From Hyphococcus aureus (lineage in GTDB: Bacteria > Pseudomonadota > Alphaproteobacteria > Caulobacterales > Parvularculaceae): DNA of 64,000 nt. The stretch lies in NCBI RefSeq assembly GCF_042643165.1, contig NZ_JBHRSH010000002.1, forward strand, positions 868,001 through 932,000, given 5' to 3'. The notes beneath the pieces are model-generated. The model did not search any database and was not told the DNA's origin. It saw only the letters and a list, made by a program, of their open reading frames with translations. Both the position numbers and the translations under genes were made by a program. Positions 26,118-34,025 of the stretch are shown one piece after another; position 1 is the first letter of the stretch; each line of letters opens with the position of its first letter.

Positions 26118-26237
26118 TCCAAATCAACCCTGTTATGCCTTCCGCGCCGCGCAAAATTTACACAATTGTTTAACGGCGCTGAAAATCCGGACGCCCTACG
26201 GTGTTGCAAAATCAGTCATGCCTGAGGGAGTGTTCTC

Positions 26238-26909
26238 GTGGCGTTTGCAACAAACAAAAACAATGGCGGGGGCCAGGAAAAACGGCGCAGCCCGCTGGCC
26301 GGGTGGCTTGGAAAAAAGAACGATCCGAATGCGGATGAAATGCCGGCGATGGACGTTGCTGGCGGGCTCGACCGTGCGCTGCGCAACCGCCGCGCCGTCA
26401 TCGACGAAGCGCCCTATGAAGAACAGGAAAACCCGGTTCGCGAAGCGCTGAGCGCGATTGAGGCGGCGCTATACGCTATCGACCGGGTGCGCGATATTCT
26501 CGAACAGGCCTGCGAAGTCGCCATTTCCGCAAAAGACGTGGAAGAAGTTGGCGGCCGCGCCCTCCTCGCCGAAAGTTATGACGAGCTGCGGCTCTCCATC
26601 AACGAAGCGCTGGATAAAATCGATCCGCGCGCCGCTGTGCTGATCGGCAAGGGCCAGCGTCATATCGACGTGACGCTTGGCGGCCGGGCGCGTTATTCAG
26701 TCTCCCCGATCCGGCTCGATGTGAGCGAGAAGGGCCTCGATCTGGCCCCGCCGGTGGATGCGTTTGCGAGTTACGAAGAGATCGACAATGTTCTCGATCA
26801 GCTCGACAAGGCGCTGGCCCGCGCCGATGGCGCCGCCGCGAGCTATTGCCGCGACGCCCAATATCTGATCGCGCGCATGAAAGCGGATCTCGAAACCAAC
26901 GCGGCTTAG
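26238..26909 (+). CDS. Helical protein with flagellin-like layout
   Basis: A 223-residue protein without signal peptide or membrane segment. A basic, glycine-rich N-terminus (about 60 residues) is followed by a long helix (IEAALYAIDRVRDILEQACEV), ISAKDVEEVGGRALLAESYDELRLSINEALDKI, a strand-rich middle (HIDVTLGGRARYSVSPI, LDVSEKGLDLAPP) and a final helix (EEIDNVLDQLDKALARAD). This order, helix-helix-strands-short helix, resembles the core of alphaproteobacterial flagellins, where a similar helix pair precedes a beta region and an AIxxIDxAL helix. The terminal flagellin motifs are missing, so it is not an ordinary flagellin. Start is GTG with GGGAG 7 bases upstream. It is 120 bases after the MoxR operon. 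Confidence 0.6.
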   Translation: MAFATNKNNGGGQEKRRSPLAGWLGKKNDPNADEMPAMDVAGGLDRALRNRRAVIDEAPYEEQENPVREALSAIEAALYAIDRVRDILEQACEVAISAKDVEEVGGRALLAESYDELRLSINEALDKIDPRAAVLIGKGQRHIDVTLGGRARYSVSPIRLDVSEKGLDLAPPVDAFASYEEIDNVLDQLDKALARADGAAASYCRDAQYLIARMKADLETNAA

Positions 26910-26917
26910 ATGAGACT

Positions 26918-27274
26918 TTAAACCGTGAAGACGCAACTCTCGCCGATGGAGGGGCGCGACACGCGCACCTCGGCGAGACCGGGAAACCGCGTCTTCAGTT
27001 TTTCCGCCGCCCACCGGCAGATATTTTCAAGCGTCGGACGCTCGAGCCCCTCGACCTCATTCAACAGGCGATGGTCAAGCGCCTCGTGAAGCTCTTGCAG
27101 CGCTTCTCCGACATCGCCGAAATCAACGACCCAGCCGGCTTCGGGATCGGGCTCGCCCTCGATCACCACTTCCATCGTAAACGAATGACCATGAAGACGC
27201 GCATAGGGCCGCGCCTCAGGGTCGTGATCCAGAAAGTGCGCGGCGTCGAAATTCATCGACTTGACGATGCGCAT
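26918..27274 (-). CDS. queD: 6-carboxy-tetrahydropterin synthase QueD
   Basis: QueD, 118 residues, converts 7,8-dihydroneopterin triphosphate to 6-carboxy-5,6,7,8-tetrahydropterin in the queuosine precursor pathway. Zinc-ligand histidines are in FDAAHFL and RLHGHSF; the C-terminal LDHRLLNEV and RPTLENICRWAAEKL segments and the ES pair in GESCVFTV are typical. I start at the ATG at 27274 with AGAGGA 8 bases upstream; an in-frame TTG at 27295 is less likely. It follows queE by 42 bases, so the two form a small operon. Confidence 0.92.
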   Translation of the reverse strand: MRIVKSMNFDAAHFLDHDPEARPYARLHGHSFTMEVVIEGEPDPEAGWVVDFGDVGEALQELHEALDHRLLNEVEGLERPTLENICRWAAEKLKTRFPGLAEVRVSRPSIGESCVFTV

Positions 27275-27316
27275 GGCCTTGTCCTCTTCACTCAATCGGA
27301 CCCTGAAGGCGCGCCT

Positions 27317-27952
27317 TTAAGGAATGCCCACAAGTTTGTGGGTCTGAAGGCTGAGGCGCCATTGCGGATGGGTCCGGCAATACTCAATTGCGGCGGCGGT
27401 CTGTTCGCCCCGCGCGGGCCCGTCCATAGGCTGCAAAAAGAAAAAGTCAAATGCGAGGTCTTCGAATATCTCCGGCGGCGCATCCGCCTGATGGTAAACG
27501 AGCTTCAATTCCTGCCCGGAGCGCTGGACCAGCGGCGCCGTCGCTTTCGGGCTGACGCAGATCCAGTCGATTCCCTCCGGCGCGGCGATGGTGCCGTTGG
27601 TTTCCACCGCGATCTCAAAACCCGCGCCATGGAGCGCGTCAATCAACGCCGGATCGAGCTGCAATAAAGGCTCGCCGCCGGTGCAGACCACATAGGGCTT
27701 GCCTGCTTTTGACTCCGGCCAGTGCGTAGCCGCTGCGCGCGCAAGGGCTTCGGCGTCTTTGAATTTTCCGCCGCCCGGCCCATCAGTCCCGATAAAGTCA
27801 GTGTCGCAAAAGGTGCAGATAGCGCCCGCGCGATCGCGTTCCAGTCCCGACCAAAGGTTGCAGCCTGCAAAGCGCAGGAACACCGCCGGGCGTCCGGCCT
27901 GTGCGCCCTCGCCCTGAAGCGTATAGTAAATTTCCTTGACCGCGTAGCTCAT
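27317..27952 (-). CDS. queE: 7-carboxy-7-deazaguanine synthase QueE
   Basis: QueE, 211 residues, a radical-SAM enzyme that turns 6-carboxy-tetrahydropterin into 7-carboxy-7-deazaguanine. The N-terminus EIYYTLQGEGAQAGRPAVFLRFAGCNLW is the family signature. The cluster motif is the QueE variant with an insertion, C-x14-C-x2-C (CNLW through ICTFCDTDF). VCTGGEPLLQ and VETNGT follow. With queD it supplies the queuosine precursor; queC is not in this window. Confidence 0.92.
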   Translation of the reverse strand: MSYAVKEIYYTLQGEGAQAGRPAVFLRFAGCNLWSGLERDRAGAICTFCDTDFIGTDGPGGGKFKDAEALARAAATHWPESKAGKPYVVCTGGEPLLQLDPALIDALHGAGFEIAVETNGTIAAPEGIDWICVSPKATAPLVQRSGQELKLVYHQADAPPEIFEDLAFDFFFLQPMDGPARGEQTAAAIEYCRTHPQWRLSLQTHKLVGIP

Positions 27953-28080
27953 GAGCCGGGTTCTAGGCGAAAGCCTGCGCTGCTCCTAGCGCAGCAGGCG
28001 AAAAAACGCGCTTGCGTTGACTAAACCGGACAAATGGGGACGATCAGCTATGGGGGCGAGCGTAACAGAGTATTGAGCCG

Positions 28081-29742
28081 ATGACCGGACACAAACCTTG
28101 TGGACATTTTCGGGGGGCCGCCTTCTCCGCTTTTTTTGCCCTGCTCTTCGCCGCCGCCTGCGGCGGAGGCGGCAACAACGCCACGCCGCCGGCCGCCGCC
28201 CCGGCGCCCCCGCCGCCGTCAGGGAATTCTGGCCCCACATGGACGGCGGGCGTTTATCAGGATGCGGGCCTGTTCAAGGATCGCTGCGAAACGGTGCGCA
28301 CCGGGCTCGATTTTGAAGGCAACCCTTTTCCCGACCGTGCGGGCTCAACGCTGGAGGAGAATTTCTGGCTGCGCTCCTGGACCGATGAAACCTATCTCTG
28401 GAATAATGAGGTTCAGGATCGAAACCCGGCGAATTATTCTGACCCGGTCGCCTATTTCGATCTCTTGCGCACAACCGCGACGACGGCGTCGGGCAAGGAT
28501 AAAGACGACTTTCATTTCAGCCAGCCCACAGACGAGTTTCTGCGGGAGCGCAATTCAGCGCCGGTCGCCGAATATGGCGCCAGACTGATCGCCTATTCAG
28601 TGTCGCCGCCGCGCGATTTTCGTGTGCTCTACACCGAAGCCGGAACGCCGGCGTCCGACACCGTGATGGGAACGCCCAACCTGATCCGTGGCGCGCGCAT
28701 TCTCGAAGTCGACGGAGTCGACCTCGTTAACGCCAACACGACCGCAGCGATCGACACGCTCAATGATGGTTTGTTTCCCTTAACGGCAGGCGAACTGCAC
28801 ACTTTTGTCGTGCAGGACCCCGGCGCCGCGACGACCCGCACAATCATGATGATTTCCGAAGACCTCTCGACGCCGGCGGTGAACCGCACCGCTATCATCA
28901 ACACGCCTGCCGGCGATGTGGGATATGCGCTGGTCAACACCTTCAGCCCCTTCGCGTCGGAGCAAGACATCGCTGACGCGATCACGGATATGAACGCCGC
29001 CGGCGTCACGGATCTGGTTCTCGACCTGCGTTACAATGGCGGCGGCCTGCTCGCGATTTCGGCGCAGCTTGGATATATGGTTGCGGGCCCTTCGCGCACC
29101 AGCGGTAAGGCTTTCGAACGCCTGCGCTTTAACGCAGACGCTGGCGGAATTAATCCGGTTACGGGCGAGACCAACAACACAACGCCGTTTTTCAGCACCG
29201 GCGTCGGCTTTTCGGTGCCGAGCGGCGACCCCTTGCCGAACCTCAATCTCAACCGGGTCTATATTCTGTCAACAGACTGGACCTGCAGCGCCAGCGAGGC
29301 GGTGATCAACGGCCTGCGCGGCGTTGACGTCGAAGTCGTGCTCATTGGCCGCGCCACCTGCGGCAAGCCTTATGGCTTTTACCCGGAAGATAATTGCGGC
29401 GAGACCTACTACACCATCCAGTTCCAGGGCGTGAACCAGAAAGGCTTCGGCGATTACGCTGACGGTTTTATTCCGATGAATTCGAGCGCGCCATTCGGCG
29501 TGAAACTGCCGGGATGCCTTGTCGATGACGATCTCGATCATGAATTGGGTGACGAGAGTGAAGCCATGCTCGCTGCGGCGCTGCAATACCGGGAATTTGG
29601 AACCTGCCCTGCGCCGCCGCCCGTCTCCGTTGCGGCGAAAGCGCTGACGAAGGCGGATGCAAGCGAGCGGCCGGGTCTTGATCTGAAGCGCGGCATGCGC
29701 GTGATGGAAAACAATCGCGACATGAGGATGCCGGAGGAATGA
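28081..29742 (+). CDS. S41 family peptidase, lipoprotein
   Basis: A 553-residue serine protease of the S41 (C-terminal processing) family. The N-terminus is a lipoprotein signal: hydrophobic FSAFFALLF and lipobox AAAC followed by GGGG, then a proline-alanine linker. A PDZ-like region (ARILEVDGVDLVNANT) precedes the catalytic core: VLDLRYNGGGLL and TDWTCSASEAVINGLRG with the nucleophile serine in SASE. The usual catalytic lysine about 25 residues later fits GKPYGFYP. Several paired cysteines in the second half suggest disulfides in the periplasm. The stop overlaps the next start as ATGA. Confidence 0.88.
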   Translation: MTGHKPCGHFRGAAFSAFFALLFAAACGGGGNNATPPAAAPAPPPPSGNSGPTWTAGVYQDAGLFKDRCETVRTGLDFEGNPFPDRAGSTLEENFWLRSWTDETYLWNNEVQDRNPANYSDPVAYFDLLRTTATTASGKDKDDFHFSQPTDEFLRERNSAPVAEYGARLIAYSVSPPRDFRVLYTEAGTPASDTVMGTPNLIRGARILEVDGVDLVNANTTAAIDTLNDGLFPLTAGELHTFVVQDPGAATTRTIMMISEDLSTPAVNRTAIINTPAGDVGYALVNTFSPFASEQDIADAITDMNAAGVTDLVLDLRYNGGGLLAISAQLGYMVAGPSRTSGKAFERLRFNADAGGINPVTGETNNTTPFFSTGVGFSVPSGDPLPNLNLNRVYILSTDWTCSASEAVINGLRGVDVEVVLIGRATCGKPYGFYPEDNCGETYYTIQFQGVNQKGFGDYADGFIPMNSSAPFGVKLPGCLVDDDLDHELGDESEAMLAAALQYREFGTCPAPPPVSVAAKALTKADASERPGLDLKRGMRVMENNRDMRMPEE

Positions 29743-30101
29743 ATAGCCGCACAACTGTTTGCCTGATCGCCGCCGCAATTTTCACTGGCGCCTGCCAGAC
29801 CGTGGCGCCGAAGACACCAGCCGTTCTTGCGAGCGCGGATGATGCAACCATTGCGCAGGTGAAGTCGGTTCTGGCGGACGCGGTTGGTCGGGCGACAATT
29901 GACCTCGGCCCCGGCGATCTCTCCAGAACGTCAACGATCTCGGTCCTGCCGCCGCCGCTAGCCGCCCGGGAAGACCGCAGCATGGCGACGCCGGTCGTTT
30001 TCGACATCATGCTGTCGGGCGGCGATTGCTATGCAGTGAGACGGGAGACGGGAGAAGCGTTCGCGCTGGGCGTTCCCTGCCTGGCCGCGACCGGAAACTA
30101 G
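29739..30101 (+). CDS. Small putative lipoprotein, unknown function
   Basis: A 120-residue protein with a lipoprotein signal (LIAAAIFTGAC, cysteine at about 19). The rest is short and mixed, with a last segment containing two cysteines (GGDCYAVRRETGEAFALGVPC). I recognise no family. Its ATG overlaps the S41 peptidase stop, so translation is coupled and a shared role in the periplasm is likely. Its stop overlaps that of the convergent channel gene. Confidence 0.7.
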   Translation: MNSRTTVCLIAAAIFTGACQTVAPKTPAVLASADDATIAQVKSVLADAVGRATIDLGPGDLSRTSTISVLPPPLAAREDRSMATPVVFDIMLSGGDCYAVRRETGEAFALGVPCLAATGN

Positions 30102-30541
30102 CTTCCCCTGCCGCCGAGATGCAGCTTGCCGACAACGTCGAACAGAAACGCGGCGGATAAACCGAACAGCAAGAGCCCATTGGCCGCCGCAGCGCCGGCG
30201 AGCAATCGCCATTGCTGAGGCAGCAAAACATCGCCGAAGCCGAGCGTCGTAAAGGCCGCGCCTGAAAAATACAGCGACGTTTCCCATGTCTCAAACATGC
30301 CATAGACATGAAACAGGCCGGCCCACATGCCGATCTCGATCATATGCGCAAACATGAGCCAGAGGACGAGGAGAACGAGCACGGCGGTATCGCGTAAAAA
30401 CCGCAGCGCGCCTTTTGTCCTGGTCTTGGCCGCGCGAAAAACCGCCGCCGCCGCCGCAACGAAGACACCATGAACAAACGTCGTCGCCGAGATGATGACG
30501 CTGTTGATCAATAGCTGATGAAAAACACCGCTGCCTTCCAT
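30098..30541 (-). CDS. Small ion channel protein (potassium-channel type)
   Basis: A 147-residue membrane protein with hydrophobic segments at about 12-34, 50-72 and 112-136, and a pore loop before the last one. The loop reads TTLGFGD (98-104), a variant of the potassium selectivity filter TTVGYGD. Pore and flanking helices fit the two-pore-domain-like Ion_trans_2 family, but there is no cytoplasmic RCK or nucleotide domain, so it is a minimal pore. Cation conduction is probable; potassium selectivity is inferred from the filter only. Confidence 0.8.
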   Translation of the reverse strand: MEGSGVFHQLLINSVIISATTFVHGVFVAAAAAVFRAAKTRTKGALRFLRDTAVLVLLVLWLMFAHMIEIGMWAGLFHVYGMFETWETSLYFSGAAFTTLGFGDVLLPQQWRLLAGAAAANGLLLFGLSAAFLFDVVGKLHLGGRGS

Positions 30542-30584
30542 GCGCCCTCCTTCTTTGTGTTTAGCAGGAGTCGGACGGGAAAAT

Positions 30585-30908
30585 CTATTTCGCCTGTTTG
30601 ACGGCTTTGGTGAGAAGCTTCAGCCGGCCATTGGCCCGCTTGATGGCGTCGTCGAGATTTTTGAGTGTGTCAGCGACATCGCTTGCGTCGGCTTCTTCGG
30701 CTTCAAGCAGCTCTTTGGCCGCTTTCAGCTCTGCGGCGAGCGCCGAGAGGCTGTCCTCGTCGGGTTTCAGTCGAGGCCGGTCGCTTGCTCCCCCGCCCGC
30801 CTCTTCTGCGCGGTTGCGCGCCATGAAGCCGCCAAGCAGTGCGCCGAGAATAAATCCCGCCAGCCCCAGAGGCCATCCCACGGCGATCATCTGCATTAAC
30901 GCGTCCAT
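30585..30908 (-). CDS. Small membrane-anchored coiled-coil protein
   Basis: A 107-residue protein with one N-terminal membrane segment (about 7-28, IAVGWPLGLAGFILGALLGG) and a charged helical remainder (ALAAELKAAKELLEAEEAD through DDAIKRANGRLKLLTKAVK) likely to form a coiled coil. I recognise no family. The ATG at 30908 is chosen over an open frame reaching 30953; the ribosome-binding site is weak. It lies 43 bases upstream of the channel gene in the same direction. Confidence 0.6.
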   Translation of the reverse strand: MDALMQMIAVGWPLGLAGFILGALLGGFMARNRAEEAGGGASDRPRLKPDEDSLSALAAELKAAKELLEAEEADASDVADTLKNLDDAIKRANGRLKLLTKAVKQAK

Positions 30909-31076
30909 ACCCAACAACTCTAACCCCGGCGCGCGCGCTCCGCATCCCGCCATGCGCCCTGCGTCGTCAATTCAGGTCACTTTGAAGCAAGGGCCGGGCC
31001 AACGCTGTTCCAAAATAGCAAAACCGCCCGCATTTCAAATACGGGCGGCGAAATATGCTTAACAGGAGAGCAGCGC

Positions 31077-31616
31077 TTAACGCGGAGCCATCACCATCAT
31101 GATCTGGCGGCCTTCCATTTTAGGATATTGCTCAACCTTGGCGATGTCGTCGAAATCGTCCTGCACACGCTTGAGCAAAGTCGAGCCGCGATCCTGGTGC
31201 GCCATTTCCCGGCCGCGAAATCTCAAGGTCACCTTGACCTTGTCGCCTTCCTCGAAGAAGCGCTTCATCGCCTTGACCTTCACCTGATAGTCATGGTCGT
31301 CGATGTTCGGCCGCATCTTGATCTCTTTGATCTCAACGATTTTCTGCTTTTTCTTGGCTTCCGCCTTTTTCTTCTGCTGCTGGTATTTGAATTTACCGTA
31401 ATCAAGAATCTTGCAGACGGGCGGCGTCGTTCCTGGCGACACCTCCACCAGATCAAGACCCGCTTCAGCGGCGATAGCGATAGCTTCGGGGGTTTTCACA
31501 ACACCGCGCTTCTCGCCTTCATGGTCGATCAGAAGAACTTGCGGGACGTCGATTTCATCATTGATGCGCGGGCCATCGGATTTAACCGGGGCGGCGTTAA
31601 AGGGTCTGCGTGCTAT
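31077..31616 (-). CDS. infC: Translation initiation factor IF-3
   Basis: IF-3, 179 residues, binds the 30S subunit and checks start-codon selection. Motifs are GPRINDEI, LLIDHEGEKRGVV, LDLVEVSPGTTPPVCKILDYGKFKYQ, the basic linker, and DKVKVTLRFRGREMAHQDRG. The only upstream ATG (31661) has no ribosome-binding site and would add non-family residues. A GGAGAG site lies 6 bases before an ATA codon at 31614-31616, giving the N-terminus (I)ARRPFNAAPVK that alphaproteobacterial IF-3 shows. A rare start codon is expected here: E. coli infC uses AUU for self-regulation. Confidence 0.93.
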   Translation of the reverse strand: MARRPFNAAPVKSDGPRINDEIDVPQVLLIDHEGEKRGVVKTPEAIAIAAEAGLDLVEVSPGTTPPVCKILDYGKFKYQQQKKKAEAKKKQKIVEIKEIKMRPNIDDHDYQVKVKAMKRFFEEGDKVKVTLRFRGREMAHQDRGSTLLKRVQDDFDDIAKVEQYPKMEGRQIMMVMAPR

Positions 31617-31672
31617 GGACTTCTCTCCATTGGTTGCTAACGGACAATTTTCTGCGCCCATTTCGGTGAGAA

Positions 31673-31684
31673 ACGGTTAACCGT
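31673..31684. promoter_or_regulatory. 12-base palindrome in the infC leader
   Basis: ACGGTTAACCGT is a perfect palindrome lying between the likely infC promoter (31712-31739) and the ATA start at 31616. It may be an operator or part of the mRNA leader. No regulator is known to me for it. Confidence 0.3.
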
Positions 31685-31711
31685 AATCCCAAAATGCGAC
31701 AGAACGGTGGA

Positions 31712-31739
31712 TATATAGGGCTTTGCGGGAATTGATCAA
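31712..31739 (-). promoter_or_regulatory. Candidate sigma-70 promoter of infC
   Basis: On the minus strand TTGATC (31739-31734) and TATATA (31717-31712) are separated by 16 bases, close to the -35/-10 consensus. Transcription would start near 31705, giving a leader of about 90 bases before the ATA start. The -35 box lies inside an inverted repeat, ATTGATCA-N4-TGATCAAT (31731-31750), which could also be an operator or a weak hairpin after the upstream glycosyltransferase gene. Confidence 0.45.
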
Positions 31740-31757
31740 CGGTGATCAATGGGAAGA

Positions 31758-32744
31758 TCAACGCGCCTGAGCCGTCAACGGCTCCCCCGCGACAGCGTCC
31801 AGAAGGCCCATATTGTTGAGGGTGCGCCAGACAAAGACCGGCTCGACCTCGCCAAGGCCGCCGCCCTTGCCGCCTTCAGGCCCGGTCATCGTGACCACAT
31901 GGCGGCCCCGGACCTCGAAGGGATCCTTGGGCGAGCGGATCACCACGCCCTCACAGCCGACGCTCAAGGCCAGCTGCATCTCATCGGCGTTGTCACTGAC
32001 GAAAAACAGGGCTTCGCGCGCGAGCGCGGCAAGCTGGAGGTGGTCCGTCTTGCCGGTCAGGTCCACGAGTTGCGGGGCGTCGTGGGCGATTTCATCGCCG
32101 AAATGGTGGAGCGACTTCGCCCCGGCCAGCACTGGCATGATGCCCGCTTCAGACATTTGTCTGGCGACGCCTGCATAACCGGCGGCGCTCCAGCGTCGTT
32201 CCGGCGCTTCGCCCGGCAGAAGCAACCCGAAAGGACCGGAAATTCCGTACCAGCTCGGCTGCATATTGGCGCTGTCCTTGCGGGCCGTCACCGCCCACGA
32301 GAGATCAGGCAATCTTGTGTTGATGGAAAGCCCGGCGGTCTCGGCAAGCTTGTCAAAACTCGGGGTCGCAAGCGCAGCGCCTTTTGCGGGTTTGCCCGCA
32401 GATTCCGCCGCATGCCATTTCGGCCCGAACGGACCGAGCGCGCCTTTCAGGCGGCGCGCGGCGTCGTCGCCGGAAAGGTCATAGACCCTTTCAAATTTTG
32501 AACTTTTAAGCTGGCGCACAAATTCGCGCCGCGCTTCGCCGTCGCGCATATTGGGCATGCCGGCGACCTGGTCGAAATATGGCGAGGCGCGCGCAATGCG
32601 CTGGAGCCCGGGGGTCGTCAGCAAACTGATCTTTGCGTGAGGATGCGCTTCGCGGATCGCCTCGAAAGCTGCGTCCGCCGCCACGAAGCCCGTAAGCCCG
32701 TCAGTTTTGATGACCAGAATATTGCTGTTCTTACGCCCTAACAT
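31758..32744 (-). CDS. Glycosyltransferase family 9 (heptosyltransferase-like)
   Basis: A 328-residue GT-B glycosyltransferase of the GT9 type, which adds heptose or related sugars to lipopolysaccharide core. The N-terminal ILVIKTDGLTGFVAADAAFEAIREAHP and SLLTTPGL match the family. The C-terminal donor domain has GPFGLLLPG, VDLTGKTDHLQLAAL and FVSDNADEMQLALSVGC, where many family members have SNDSGPMHLA-type residues; the change to DNADEM is unusual and donor specificity is uncertain. It starts 9 bases after the GT4 gene upstream and is clearly in one operon with it. Confidence 0.83.
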   Translation of the reverse strand: MLGRKNSNILVIKTDGLTGFVAADAAFEAIREAHPHAKISLLTTPGLQRIARASPYFDQVAGMPNMRDGEARREFVRQLKSSKFERVYDLSGDDAARRLKGALGPFGPKWHAAESAGKPAKGAALATPSFDKLAETAGLSINTRLPDLSWAVTARKDSANMQPSWYGISGPFGLLLPGEAPERRWSAAGYAGVARQMSEAGIMPVLAGAKSLHHFGDEIAHDAPQLVDLTGKTDHLQLAALAREALFFVSDNADEMQLALSVGCEGVVIRSPKDPFEVRGRHVVTMTGPEGGKGGGLGEVEPVFVWRTLNNMGLLDAVAGEPLTAQAR

Positions 32745-32753
32745 ACCGCCCTG

Positions 32754-33935
32754 TTACGCCCTTTCCGTCAACAATGAACGATAAGCGCCAAGAGTCGCAT
32801 CGCACATCGCCGCCGAAGAAAAAAGACTTGATACGCGTTCGCGCGCCTTTTCCCCCATCACCTGCCGCCCCGTATCGCTCATCAGCACAAGCGTTTCGAT
32901 CGCTCGCGCCAATTCCTTCGCATCGCCCGGCGCCGTCAAAAATCCGGTCTCGCGGTTGATCACGGTCTCCCGCGCCCCGCCATGATCGGCGGCGACCACC
33001 GGCTTTCCCATGGCGCCCGCCTCCACCGCGACGCGGCCGAACGCTTCCGGCTCGATCGACGGCGACAGAACCGCATCCGCCCAAGCGTAGGCGGCAGGCA
33101 TGTCGGCGCAATCGCCAACAAGATGGATCATGCTGCTGACCCCAGACTCTTCCACCACTGTGCGCAAGCGCCGCTCATATGCGTCCTTGCCCTGCGCACC
33201 CCCGCAAAAAACTAGCGTCAAAGCGGGGTTTTGGCCAGTGGCTTCGAGCTTGTCGCGCCGGCCTGCGAGGGCCGCAACTGCAGCAATCGCGGTTTCATGC
33301 CCCTTCCAGGGCGTGAGCCGCGCCGGCAGGAGCAGCTTGAAGCCCTGATTTTCCCCAAGCCCCCACGCACGCGTAAGGCGAGCGACACGATCAGCGGAAA
33401 CCTTTTTGGGATCAAAGAGATCGATATCTACGCCGCGAGGAATCACGACAATACGGTCCGTATCTGCGCCCCTGAGGCCGGCGATCCGGTCGGCTGTGAA
33501 GCGGGAATTCGCAATCACCCGCTCACCGCGCAACATGGACGAATTGTAAAACCTTTTTGCTGCGCCCGCCGCCTTGTAAGCCCCATGATAGGTGGTCACG
33601 AACGCGACCTTTGTCCGCCGGGCGGCCCAGAAGGCGCTCCAGGCAGGCGCCCGGGAGCGGGCGTGGATAATGTCTACCTTCTCCCGGGTGATGATCTCCG
33701 ACAGGAGACCGGCGTTTATCCACATGGTCAGCGGATTTTTCGATCCGGCGCGCCCGTGGATAATCTCGCCGCCGACATTGCGAATATCCTCTTCCAGCCG
33801 CCCTCCGTCAGTGAAAACCAGCGCCCGGCCCCCATTTCTGACGACCGCATCCGCAATCTCGAGCGTCGTGCGCTCAGCCCCGCCCGCATCGAGGCGAGGC
33901 ACAATTTGCAGAACTGTTTTTTCAAAGCGCGTCAT
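32754..33935 (-). CDS. Glycosyltransferase family 4
   Basis: A 393-residue GT-B glycosyltransferase of the GT4 family. The acceptor domain begins VLQIVPRLDAGGAERTTLEIA. In the donor domain VIPRGVDIDLFDP, LLPARLTPWKGHETAIAA, and the EX7E region SIEPEAFGRVAVEAGAMGKPVVAADHGGARE are present. It is predicted to transfer a nucleotide-activated sugar onto a membrane-associated acceptor on the cytoplasmic face, probably in lipopolysaccharide or capsule synthesis given the GT9 gene downstream. Exact sugar unknown. Confidence 0.88.
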   Translation of the reverse strand: MTRFEKTVLQIVPRLDAGGAERTTLEIADAVVRNGGRALVFTDGGRLEEDIRNVGGEIIHGRAGSKNPLTMWINAGLLSEIITREKVDIIHARSRAPAWSAFWAARRTKVAFVTTYHGAYKAAGAAKRFYNSSMLRGERVIANSRFTADRIAGLRGADTDRIVVIPRGVDIDLFDPKKVSADRVARLTRAWGLGENQGFKLLLPARLTPWKGHETAIAAVAALAGRRDKLEATGQNPALTLVFCGGAQGKDAYERRLRTVVEESGVSSMIHLVGDCADMPAAYAWADAVLSPSIEPEAFGRVAVEAGAMGKPVVAADHGGARETVINRETGFLTAPGDAKELARAIETLVLMSDTGRQVMGEKARERVSSLFSSAAMCDATLGAYRSLLTERA

Positions 33936-34025
33936 CAGCGAGGATCATAGCCCTGTTCTCCTCGCCGGAAAGCCAAATGACGCAATCTGATTGACGGCAA
34001 TTGGCGGCGCGCGTCATCTGTTTCC

